A stretch of 64,000 nt of DNA from Trichomonas vaginalis G3 (Eukaryota; Parabasalia; Trichomonadida; Trichomonadidae). The stretch is taken from contig NC_067203.1 of assembly GCF_026262505.1 (NCBI RefSeq), positions 496,001-560,000 on the forward strand, written 5' to 3'. Shown here in pieces: positions 1 to 8,828 of this stretch. Under the pieces are notes generated by a model. That model did no database searches. It saw nothing but the letters and a program-made list of their open reading frames with translations, and had not been told where the DNA came from. Positions within the stretch are counted from its first letter, which is position 1. Every line of letters starts with the position of its first letter. Both the position numbers and the translations under genes were made by a program.

Positions 1-355
1 CGCAGTGGGAACACTAGCCAGAGGTGCATTTGGAATTGGAAGGAAGATTTTGAGTACATTAGGTATACTGAAAGAGAAAGCACAACCTATTATACAAACT
101 GTACAGAAAGGTTGGGAGGTAGCACGAGATGCAGCAAATCTTATTCCAAATCCTGAAACAAGAGGAAAAGTTCAAGGATGGATGGACAATGTAGGAAGAC
201 AAGCAGGAAACTACTATAACAAAGCAAATGACTACTATAACCAAGCAGGGCACTACATGGACCAAGGTGAAAGATTCTTTAACAGAGGATATAACCATGC
301 ACAACAGTGGGTAAACAACAACCAACCTCAACCGCCTCAAACGTGGGGAATGTAA
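1..355 (+). CDS. Amphipathic Gly-rich protein, 3' part (copy A)
   Basis: The window opens inside this gene; the same gene in copy C starts at 62491. The visible part begins GTLARGAFGIGRKIL, an amphipathic basic stretch, and continues into a Tyr/Asn/Gln-rich tail with repeated NYYNKANDYYNQAGHYMDQG-like units. Such a small Gly-rich amphipathic N-terminus beside virion genes suggests a membrane-active minor virion component, but this is inference and no family is recognised. The gene is followed at once by a TTTACTGAGATGAAATG leader that opens the next gene. Confidence 0.7.
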   Translation, partial: AVGTLARGAFGIGRKILSTLGILKEKAQPIIQTVQKGWEVARDAANLIPNPETRGKVQGWMDNVGRQAGNYYNKANDYYNQAGHYMDQGERFFNRGYNHAQQWVNNNQPQPPQTWGM

Positions 356-374
356 ATTTTTTTACTGAGATGAA

Positions 375-554
375 ATGAACAATACAGCATTGAGACAAAT
401 GGGCTCAAGATGGATTTGTCGGCTTCCAGCAGTTACACAACCACGTGTTTGTCAAGTTCTTCCTATACCTCAGGAAGTTTTAGACCGACTTAAAAAACCT
501 AAACAACCAGTTGAAAACAAAACCAAACTAAAATTTTTTACTGAGATGAAATGA
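375..554 (+). CDS. Small basic Pro/Lys-rich protein, 59 aa (copy A)
   Basis: A short open frame begins MNNTALRQMGSRWICRL and includes PRVCQVLPIPQEVLDRLKKPKQPVE. It starts at the ATG of the TTTACTGAGATGAAATG leader, which is repeated before the next gene. Its TGA overlaps the ATG of the acidic gene at 551 (ATGA). The same small gene occurs twice in tandem in copy B (46866-47006 and about 47028-47181) and once in copy C, which supports it being a real gene. Function unknown. Confidence 0.6.
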   Translation: MNNTALRQMGSRWICRLPAVTQPRVCQVLPIPQEVLDRLKKPKQPVENKTKLKFFTEMK

Positions 555-1128
555 CCGAAGAAGTTGAAACGGTAGATTTGACACCACAAACAAAAAGTTC
601 AGAACCATTGTCAAAACCTGTCAAAGAACTTACAGATGAAGAGAAAAATTCAATAATAGAAAGTGCCAGGTCTGGAAATACAAACTCTAACTACAAAGTC
701 ACTTTTCATAAAAATGGAACGGCAAGTATCTCAAAAAAGAAACAGACTCTCACAAATAAAATATTGAAGTCTGAAGGAGCTTTCGAGACAACAGATGGAA
801 AAGTTTACTTCACTGACCAACAGTTCATTATAGAACATCTCATTGACTTAGAGTCGAAATATTCTAAACTTTACAACAAACACAAAAAGTTGAAAGGAAA
901 ACAAACAAATGGCATATGATATTTATGAAGATGTTGACGACACAACTGTTCCAGCAAGTGAGGTAAAGTCAGATGAACCGAAAAGTGACGAAAAACCAAT
1001 AGAAGAAGAAACCAAAAACTGAAGAAAACCAAAACCAAAGTTTAGTTTCAAACTAAACCAAGTCAACCTTCATTAGCTGGTATGGGTTGGCGTCAAAGAC
1101 TTATGGCAGCGGTGGTTATGTAAAGTAA
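551..1128 (+). pseudogene. Acidic Lys/Glu-rich protein (copy A)
   Basis: Counterpart of the whole 194-aa gene at 46262-46846. The N-terminal part carries TDEEKNSIIESARSGNTNSNYKVTFHKNGT, a middle segment predicts a short coiled coil (HLIDLESKYSKLYNKHKKLKGK), and the tail is charged Glu/Lys/Pro-rich sequence ending in GMGWRQRLMAAGG. Broken in this copy. It sits just upstream of the DNA polymerase gene on the same strand, so a replication-linked role (for example a terminal protein) is possible but unproven. Confidence 0.65.
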
Positions 1129-1155
1129 AGAAAAAACATTTTTTTATTTTTAAAA

Positions 1156-3306
1156 ATGCCCCCGTATAGAATGGATAGAAGGTCTGCTAGAATAAAAGCA
1201 GAGTTAGAAAGATATGGTTGGAGAGTTTCAAAGAAGTTTAAATATAGGAAGGGAAGACCCATAAAAGTCTATGACAAATTGTCTGGTCTTCGCTACGAAA
1301 TGGACTTAGAAACAGCACGCGCAAATTATCCAAACTGATTAGAGAGGTTAGAAGAAGAACGTCTTATGGACATGCCTTTCGATGTTATGAGCCTCAAGTT
1401 GAAGGACACGACGGCTTTGCCAGATTCTACTGGAAACATGACGAACAATTGCATCCCTTGAGAAGGAAAAAAGGGAAGGGTGAAGACGCACATGCTCCCA
1501 TGGAAAGAACAAGATATGCATATGAAAAGTATCGTGAAGTTAGAAGTAAAATTACTTCTGGTCGAACCTTTACAGTAAACTTTGACGAAGGAAAGAACAA
1601 AGAAGGCTTCATGGGTGTACTTGCTGCAATTCAAGACGGAAATAAGAAAGGATACAATCTCAGACTAACCGTAACAGATTTAGATGGTTACATATACTAT
1701 GCACATGGCAATGTCACAACAGCCGCACAACTTCTTGACGCTTTCAAGACTACAAAGAGAGAACAAATGTTTGACTCCGACTCAGATTTTTGAATGCAAT
1801 TGAAGAATTGCAAGCGTGAAGTTCGAATGGTACCAACCTAACCCTCAAGCAGTCAGACAACATGCTGGATACTTCCCCTTCAGAAATAAGTCTGACATTG
1901 ACTTGACAAGGTATGGAATTTACAATTCAATTGAAAAAATTGTCAATGAACCTTGTATTCTTACATGTCTCAGGAACTCTGGTCTTGTTACAGATGAGAA
2001 GATGAAGTATCTTGAGTCATGTCTGAAGACAAGGTATATTCTCAGAAGTCAATTGACAAAAGTTGCACCGTTGGCAAATGTGAATATCCGAGTCAACATT
2101 CCGACTGAGAAAGGTTCTTCACATGACGACTATGTTGTTGACTTCAAATTGCCATGGTTGAAGATTGTACTTGTCCACAACCACTTCATGTTGAACGAAA
2201 GTCTTACAAACCCATTGTTCGGAAAAGGCAAATGCAACATTGTCAGAGCTGTTAACATTCTTTTCGAGAAAGGCTTGTTGGAACCAATTCCAGATGACAA
2301 GCTGACAGAAACTTTTGTACCAAAAGACGAAACAAACTTTTCATTGTTGGTAAGACCAAAAGTTGTTCCAGACAAAGTTATAGCACAAAAGAAGTACACA
2401 GCTCCAAAAGGAGTTGGATTGTTCGGATACCAACCTGAACCAGAAGAACTTCCAATGAGGTTGCAAGAACTTCAAGATGCTATAAACAAACTTCCATTGA
2501 GACATCCAATCGACGTCAAATTGTATTGGAGAGCTTCTGAGTTAGGTCAGAAGATTTTATATGAAACAGGTTGCTTTGACGATGTTTATGAGATAACAGG
2601 CGAGGTTTCTCAGAAGATAAGAGACTCACTTGAATTTCCACGAACTGGGCCGATTGGATGCGATAAGTTCGACTCAGATGAAAAAATATACTATGTCGAC
2701 CTTAACGCTGCGTACATGAGGTTTGTCCAATATATCCCGACTGGAATTCCAAACGAAGATGGAGAGTTCCCAGGAAGGAACTATACAGTTGGAAAAGTCA
2801 TACAACAAATGTATGATATTAGGAAAGCTTCAAACCCCAAACTTGCAATGACAATCAAATTGCTTATGAATTCGACATGGGGATATTCCATTAAGAAACC
2901 TCAAAAGATGAAGAGTAAACACTATGAGAAGGTCGACAACTTTGTTGAAAGGTTTTCTCCTTTTGTTTTGAAGTACGAGTTCACCGAAGGTCAAAATGGC
3001 TTAGTAACCACAGTAAAACCTATTGTCGAACATTGGTCTTACCCTCAGTTCGCAAAGGCAGTCCTTGACAACTACAACAAATTCTTCTCGGAAGTCAAAT
3101 CCAAAGTGAAGGTTTACTATGAGAACATCGATGCACTCATGACGAACGAAGAAGGCTATAACAAACTCATTGAAATGGGTTTAGTCGGTGAAAAGATGGG
3201 TCAATTCAAATTGGACAAAATTTTCACCGAAGTTCATGTAATATCGAAAAGGAAGTACTGGGGTGTTAAAGAAGATGGTGAAATAGTTAAACATTGCATG
3301 AAATAA
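1156..3306 (+). pseudogene. Protein-primed type family B DNA polymerase (copy A)
   Basis: Polymerase of the element, the hallmark replication gene of Polintons. The palm signature is visible: YYVDLNAAYM (motif A region, about 2690-2720), KLLMNSTWGYSIKKP (motif B, about 2858-2900) and a YYENIDAL segment in the motif C position (about 3115). The upstream basic segment (MPPYRMDRRSARIKAELERYGWRV) is collinear with the start of the same gene in copies B and C. Broken here. It is tandem to the acidic gene, and a T-rich leader with a short A-run precedes its ATG. Family assignment rests on the motifs and the Polinton context. Confidence 0.8.
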
Positions 3307-3314
3307 AAAATTTT

Positions 3315-3425
3315 TATTCGAATTTGAATCGGACAGGTCGAGTTACACCATTCTTGGTCTCAAACTCATATATAACCTGTTTGTTTGTATTTTCGTCGAC
3401 TATGACACGAGACACAACATTGACC
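3315..3425 (-). pseudogene. Small unknown protein, fragment (copy A)
   Basis: Remnant of the gene seen at 43826-44056 in copy B; the matching part encodes VIYEFETKNGVTRPVRF. It lies head-to-head with the 3451-3672 gene and tail-to-tail with the polymerase. Broken. No family recognised. Confidence 0.5.
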
Positions 3426-3450
3426 AAACGGACAAAAAGTGTCATTTCAG

Positions 3451-3672
3451 ATGGTCAAGCAGCCAATCGCATTCGAGCACTTCGAAGAAGCCTTACGTTC
3501 CAAGGGAGAGGGTGTCTGGTGCAAGGCAGAGGTCATGAGACTCTACGAGCAGTACATCCTCAATGCCTGGGAGGACAAATCGTCCTTGGATTGGCAATTC
3601 TACCAACTCCTCTGGGACGACCTCCTACGCAACTGGGATGACGAAAGAGTCCAATTCAAGGTCAGGAACTAA
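3451..3672 (+). CDS. Small Trp-rich acidic protein, 73 aa (copy A)
   Basis: Open frame MVKQPIAFEHFEEALRS with EGVWCKAEVMRLYEQYILNAWEDKSSLDWQFYQLLWDDLLRNW. It looks like a compact all-helical protein with several Trp residues. I chose the ATG at 3451 because the upstream in-frame codons lack an ATG. Its counterpart in copy B (43532-43795, minus) conserves the body and differs at the C-terminus. Function unknown. Confidence 0.6.
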   Translation: MVKQPIAFEHFEEALRSKGEGVWCKAEVMRLYEQYILNAWEDKSSLDWQFYQLLWDDLLRNWDDERVQFKVRN

Positions 3673-3761
3673 TTTTGCAAATGACCATTAATTTAAGCTA
3701 CTTATCAACTAAAAACTTAAATTTACTCGGGGTTTCCCCCTAAAATAAAATTTTTTTACTC

Positions 3762-4459
3762 TTAGAACCACTCGAGGTTCTCCTTACGGTTGTTGAGCTT
3801 GTCACCGTCAATGTGTCTGACCTTCGTCTTCTTGTTTGGATTTGGAACCCATTGCATACCGACAAGCCTTCCCATGGAAATTGTACCGTAATTCCGAAGG
3901 GTAAGGCTCAAGTGTCCCAAGTTGTTGAGGACTGGGGTAAGAACCTTGCCGGTCTCCCTGTTGCGGATTTTGTATGGGTAGGGTTGGGAAATTTCATAAC
4001 TGTCATCGGCAAAAAGGGTTGCCCAAACTTCCTTTTCTTCGGTGTTTTCTCTTCTTCTTCCTCTTCTTCTTCGTGTTTCTCTCTTCTCGAAAATTTCCTT
4101 CTTCAATTTGTACTCACGAAGTACGGTGTTGCATGTTCTGTCCTTTCCGAGTACCTTCCAGATGGCGTCTATCTCTTCGAAGAAACGGTAGATGAGTCTG
4201 GCAAGGTTTTGGTTCTCTTTGTTGTATTGGCGCAAGGTTTCCGCGAAATCGTTCAGGACTTTCTTATTGGAAGCTTGGTTCGTGAGGACTTCGACTTTGA
4301 GATTGGTTATTTCTTCTCCATAAGACTACATTGGATAGTCTTAATGGTGGTTGTCAGATGAGCGTTCAATTGGGCAATTTGAATTTGAACTGGGCGCTTG
4401 TCTGGCAACCTTGAAAGGAAATCTGCCATTGAGTTTGGCTTCGGTGCTTGTTCGGACAT
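3762..4459 (-). pseudogene. HNH-type endonuclease-like protein (copy A)
   Basis: Counterpart of 42787-43482. The C-terminal segment MGRLVGMQWVPNPNKKTKVRHIDGDKLNNRKENLEWF has the layout of the HNH_3/NUMOD4-type homing endonuclease core (V-x-HIDGDKxNN-x-x-ENLEW). The N-terminal part (MSEQAPKPNSMADFLSRLPDKRPVQ) is helical, with a Glu/Arg-rich low-complexity linker. Broken in this copy. Such nucleases are common in phages and giant viruses; the role here is unknown. Confidence 0.65.
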
Positions 4460-4491
4460 CGAAAAAATGAAGTGGTTTGAGAATGACGGTT

Positions 4492-5105
4492 TTACTTCAA
4501 AAAGCTTGTTATGACGGTTAAGTCCATACAACAAGTTTAAAAATAATATCTTGTTCTTCTTCTGAACGTTGTTGTCTCTTCCGATAAAAAGTTTCGAACA
4601 TGAGAAACCAAAAAACGTTTTTTGAGATTGCGGAAGAGTTCAGGCAAACGTTCATATTCTGGATATGTTGGGAGCAGTTCGAAACATCTGAGCTGACTTT
4701 CGGACAAAATTGGGACAATGTCAACAAATTCATCTTTGGTCGGACTGCTTGAAGGTAAGTCCTTACATGTAAGTAGCTCTGGNNNNNNNNNNNNNNNNNN
4801 NNNNNNNCTCTGTAAAGTCTTCTTCATTCTGCAACTTTGGAGTATAGCTTCATAGTTTAGAAGTTTTAATTTTAATTGTGCTTATTCCACCTTGACATCT
4901 AAACGGTAACTATCCATGAGGTCAAGAGTAGCTTGTAGCTTTAAGTGGAGCTATCTGTTCCTTGACTTCTGCATTTTTGTTGCAATTGTGATTTGAGCTC
5001 CTTCAAGTTCGCCGTCTATGTTCGTTCTCAACACCTTCAACTATAGCTTGAAACTCTTCATCGGTCCATTGAGATTTGTGTGGGACGAAATTTAACTTGC
5101 TTCAT
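4492..5105 (-). pseudogene. Coiled-coil protein (copy A), contains assembly gap
   Basis: Counterpart of the whole 194-aa gene at 42170-42754. Recognisable parts include DLPSSSPTKDEFVDIVPILSESQLRCFELLPTYPEYERLPELF. A block of Ns lies inside it. Broken. It is the next gene upstream of the HNH gene on the same strand. Function unknown. Confidence 0.6.
4783..4807. other. Assembly gap, 25 Ns
   Basis: Twenty-five Ns interrupt the coiled-coil gene of copy A. The true gap size need not be 25. The sequence on both sides is unusually rich in small differences from copy B, so low base quality at contig ends is a plausible contributor. Confidence 0.99.
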
Positions 5106-5235
5106 TCAAAAAAAGAAAAAAATGTTTTTACTCAAAGCGTGCATGTATATGGCTATAAGAAACTTACCAGAAGGCTTCTATCTTCATATGCGTAAAAACA
5201 TAAAAAAAGTGAAGTTAAAATGAATGTTTACTAAT

Positions 5236-5610
5236 GGCTGAAGAACTGCTGAATGTCGCCTTCACAGTTATGTAGAACGGCTGACCCGAGAATGTAAGGA
5301 GAGACTGAATTCCAATTTCATATGGGGTAGGGGTTCTCCTTGTTGGTATTTTTATCCAAGGACGTTTGTTTAGGAACTTAACAAGAGCTTCTCTTTTGGC
5401 GTCCTTTATGTCATTGTAGGCTGTTCCCGACTGGTATTTTGAATTGGAATTCCAGTCGAAGTCTCGAGCTGAAGTGTAGACCTTCCAGAAATAGAGATGA
5501 ACTTGACCTTGGGCTTCATTACCTTGCGCAAGTAGTCTTTTAAGCAGTCGTTAATTTCAATTAGGTAAATTGCCTCGTCAAGTCTTTCTTGCATTCCAAG
5601 TTCCTTCCAT
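5236..5610 (-). pseudogene. MPEGFD-type unknown protein (copy A)
   Basis: Counterpart of 41672-42046, which reads MEGLGMPEGFDEAIYLIEIND and then a region with KVKFISISGRSTLQLETSTGIPIQ. Broken here. Its start abuts an array of TTTTCC/GGAAA hairpin units shared with the divergent gene at 5746. Function unknown. Confidence 0.6.
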
Positions 5611-5745
5611 CCGACAGGAAAATATTTTCCCGACAACTGGAAAAAATTTCCTGTTGTTCGTCCGTAAACCATCAAATTTTCGAAAATTGAGAACTTTTTG
5701 GTCGAACTTCAGAAAAAGTTTTTCCTTCCGACAGGACACAAACAG
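5611..5745. repeat. Hairpin-unit array with AATTTTCGAAAATT core (copy A, site 2)
   Basis: Lies between the starts of two divergent genes. The exact 14-bp palindrome AATTTTCGAAAATT is at 5675-5688, flanked by a few units of the form TTTTCC-TGTC-GGAAA, each able to form a hairpin. The same layout recurs at 7795-8220 in this copy and at 39103-39480 and 41506-41671 in copy B. Possible origin or bidirectional control region. Confidence 0.75.
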
Positions 5746-6320
5746 ATGACTGACGTCCCACCAACCGAGTCCATTCCCAAACCAGAAAAACCTAAAGCAC
5801 CAGCCCTGCACCTCAGTTCCAGCAAGTACCTCATTCCAGCAAGTACCTCCGTATTACTACCAATTTCCACCTCAAGGTTACTACCCACCACAAGGCTCCC
5901 GAATACCCTCCTCAACCTATGCCTTACTCCCCAACCCTTGGATGTTCCAGCAAGCTCACCCCAGCAATTCCAATCTCATCCCAATCGAAGAGAGACCAGA
6001 CATCGAAAAGGTCTGAACCGCCTACGCAAAGAGTATGCTACAGCTCCAATGGAAGATGACAGGCTTTCAGTCTCTTCCCTCAATCGACGATTCGACTCGT
6101 ACCACAGATTCGGTCAAAGACAGAGACGACTACCTCAAGCAGTCTGAGAGACTCTTCATCTTACAGCCATTTACAGTTGGAGCTCTCAAGAACATGCGCA
6201 ATTACGAAGGTCAGACACCAGCTGGAGACCGCAAAACAGACATACTCGCAAAGCCGTCCAGCTCGTCAAACAAAGACTGAGATAGTCGACTTCATTCTTG
6301 CAGCTTGCCCATACAAGTAA
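5746..6320 (+). pseudogene. Pro/Gln/Tyr-rich protein with conserved C-terminus (copy A)
   Basis: Counterpart of the whole 195-aa gene at 40918-41505. It starts MTDVPPTESIPKPEKPKAPA, has a low-complexity Pro/Tyr/Gln middle, then a helical C-terminal part with RDDYLKQSERLFILQPFTVGALKNM. Broken here. The start codon faces the hairpin-unit array at 5611-5745. Confidence 0.6.
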
Positions 6321-6348
6321 AAAAATAAACAATTACGAGTTAAACTTT

Positions 6349-6544
6349 TTATTCTTTCTTTCTGAGTTGTTTAGAAGCTGTTCTCTTGTAGGAACCTTTC
6401 GTACTCTTCCACGGTCATGTAATTGCGAATTTGGTACGCAATTCCAGGTTCGTGTTTTTGAACCTTACGTATGTAACGCTTCCATCCTCCTCAGGGAAGT
6501 AAGCTGCTAACATCTGACAAGTTTTCTCGGTGATCGGAGCTCAT
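6349..6544 (-). pseudogene. Small unknown protein, about 66 aa (copy A)
   Basis: Counterpart of 40689-40889, whose product contains YFPEEDGSVTYVRFKNNEPG and a helical tail YMTVEEYERFLQEKP. Broken in this copy. Followed upstream by the gene at 6582 on the same strand. Confidence 0.5.
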
Positions 6545-6581
6545 AAAAAATGTCACTTTTTAAACGTTTAAGTTTTTAGTC

Positions 6582-6765
6582 TTATTTTACCCTTTGTTTG
6601 TCAAGGAGTATTGGAGCGCAATTTCTCCAAATTCTTGTGTCGGGATTCTTCAGCTTTTTCCAAGGTGTACCTGGAGAACTCAAGAAGTTGTAAGAACTAC
6701 TGCCATGCTGCTCTTCTGAGTTCGTCGGTATTTTGGAAGTGTTGCACCTTCGAGTCTTCTGAATG
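6582..6765 (-). pseudogene. Small helical protein, about 62 aa (copy A)
   Basis: Counterpart of 40464-40652 (NTDELRRAAWQYVLDNFFEFSRYTLENAEEL). Broken here. No family recognised; possibly a small DNA-associated or structural helper, but that is a guess. Confidence 0.5.
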
Positions 6766-6828
6766 AAAAAATGACCAAATTTCATTATATAACTGTTATT
6801 TTTGACGAAGTGAACTTTTACTCTTCGT

Positions 6829-7025
6829 AAAAAAATCCCTGAAATCGTGAAAAATTGCGAGTAGGTAAAAAACCCCAGTCGCCAAAACTCATGAAAATCG
6901 TGAAAAATGCGGTACGTAAAAAACCGTAGTCGCCTAAAACACATGAAAATCGATGAAAAATGCTACCCCGACTTTTTCCGGTCTTGCCTAAAACTCATGA
7001 AAATCGTAAAAAAAACTCTATGAAA
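6829..7025. repeat. About 53-bp minisatellite, roughly three units (copy A)
   Basis: Tandem units containing ACTCATGAAAATCGTGAAAA and AAAAAACC(C/G)(C/T)AGTCGCC occur three times with drift. Copy B has about two and a half units in the same place (40258-40402). No gene lies here; it fills the gap upstream of the KilA-N gene. Confidence 0.75.
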
Positions 7026-7109
7026 TCATATCTTTTATACAAGATAGAAAAAATAAAATTAACGCTAGTTTTTTAAAATATTTTTTTTATTTTGTATGTA
7101 AGAACAGAA

Positions 7110-7711
7110 ATGACAAACACTGAGTTTGAAACAGTCTAAAAATAGACAATGCACCAAAGTGGTTAGAATTGGTGATTTAAACGTAAGATACTCAAAGAAA
7201 TACAACAAATATTCTTTGTCAGACATTATTCTACCATTTGGAAAAGAAAACATGGCATTGGTTGGATTGCTTCAACTCAGAAAATTTGACAAGAAAATCC
7301 TGAGCTTATGATATCGGTAAAGATTCTGTGGAACTACAGCATATTCATTGACAAAAGTCTTTATACCAAGTAGTTTTGTATTGGTAGACCAGTTGTTGGA
7401 TATAATTTCATAACATATGGTTCATTCGATACGGAACGTTGCAGTGAAAGGCTTACTTTACATCTTCAGAAACGAAGGACTTCAATACAAAGAGATATAA
7501 GATAGGAACATATAATATAACTCAAAGATATGACAGTATAGTCAATAGAGTTAAAGGTTGTGTTTGTGAATGATATGAGAGCTGCTGAAACAGAACTACT
7601 TGAAAAGTTTGAGGAAAATGTATGGTGCTTCCCATAAAGGTAAGAAACGTTTGAAGTAGATGAGATAGATAAAGCTAAAATATTTGACAAGTTGCTGAAA
7701 AATACATGTAA
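7110..7711 (+). pseudogene. KilA-N / T5orf172 (GIY-YIG-like) protein (copy A)
   Basis: Counterpart of the whole 203-aa gene at 39558-40169. The KilA-N-like part is recognisable from VVRIGDLNVRYSKKYNKYSLSDI, and the C-terminal GIY-YIG-like part from its RYDSIVNRV segment. Broken in this copy. See the copy B entry for the domain argument. Confidence 0.6.
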
Positions 7712-7794
7712 AGCGTTTATTTTGGTCTTTTGTGAAATCACGATGGCTCAGGTAGCTCTATAAGGTAAATTGTCTTGTCAAATCCTTCTGACAT

Positions 7795-8220
7795 TCCGAG
7801 TCCTTCCTTCCAACAGGAAAAGTTTTTCTTCTCCAACAGGAAAAAAATTTCCTTCCAACAGGAAAAGTTTTTCCTTCCAACAGGAAAAAAATTTTCCTTC
7901 CAACAGGAAAAAATTTTCCTTCCGACAGGAAAAAAATTTTCCTTCTGACAGAAAAATTTTTTCCAGTTGTCCGTCGTAAACCATTTCAATTTTCGAAAAT
8001 TGAGGACTTTTTGGCCGACTTCAGGAAAAATTTTTCTTTCGACAGGAAAAATTTTTCTTTTCCGACAGGAAAATATTCTTTGACGAATTTTCTTTCCGAC
8101 AGGAAAATATTTTCTCTTCCACACAGGAAAAGTTTTCCTTCCGACAGGAAAAGTTCCTTCCGACAGGAAAAGTCCTTCCATGCGACAGGAAAATATCCTT
8201 CCATCACAGGACACGAAACG
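7795..8220. repeat. Large hairpin-unit array with AATTTTCGAAAATT core (copy A, site 1)
   Basis: About a dozen roughly 21-bp units of the form TTCC-(G/A)ACA-GGAAAA lie on both sides of the exact palindrome AATTTTCGAAAATT at 7988-8001. Units to the left of the core favour CCAACAGG and those to the right CCGACAGG, so the two halves evolved partly separately. Right after the array comes a truncated copy of the MSDVPP-type gene start (from 8222). The unit length is close to a multiple of three, which leaves long but meaningless open frames on both strands. Confidence 0.85.
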
Positions 8221-8221
8221 A

Positions 8222-8310
8222 ATGTCGACGTACCACCAACCGAGTCCATTCCAAGCCAGAAGAACCGACAGCCCCAGCACCACAACAGACTAAGACTCAA
8301 ACACTTACAT
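8222..8310 (+). pseudogene. Truncated MSDVPP-type gene start (copy A)
   Basis: A second copy of the 5' end of the Pro/Gln-rich gene (PPTESIP and following codons) sits right of the large hairpin array and ends against the ATPase 3' region. The matching fragment in copy B begins at 39101. It shows that the array was duplicated together with flanking gene starts. Confidence 0.7.
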
Positions 8311-8386
8311 TTTTCAAGCTTGACTTTTTACAATTTGAAACTTTGTTCGCGTAGATATGAATTCTGAAAGAAGTATGAGGCGTCTT

Positions 8387-8828
8387 GTATGACTTTTACT
8401 TCTCCATAGTTCATGTCTTGTCAAACTTACCTGCCATGGACTCTTTCATAAGTTCCATGAAATCGTCTTCGACAACCGGAAAAGTACAATGTCAGTAAAT
8501 ATTCTCTTTACATCCTTACTTAAACTTTGGCTGTCTGTACACAAATGACAACAGAGATGTTAAGTGTCCTGAGCTTCTTAAGAATCGACACATTCTTGTT
8601 CTCTGTTCTTTAACAAAGGATGAGAAGCAAAGTCATCTAAGATAAGAAGACATCTTGAGGGTAAGTCTTTCCAATCGTAAGATTGCAATTTCTTCGAATG
8701 TATTCTATCTCTTTCTGTTGTTTTCTGAAGTGTTTCTTCTCTTAATATTCTCTGCATTTCCTCATTTGGGTTTTAAACCTCGAATTGACATACTCATTTA
8801 AGCATTGTACTTAAAAATCTTCTTTTTT
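8387..8828 (-). pseudogene. Duplicated 3' part of packaging ATPase (copy A)
   Basis: About 440 bp matching 11748-12203, the 3' part of the A32-like ATPase gene. This duplicate lies on the left side of the foreign insert and the other on the right side, so the insert is bracketed by a direct duplication. The left duplicate is contiguous with the downstream array, as in copy B. Confidence 0.8.
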
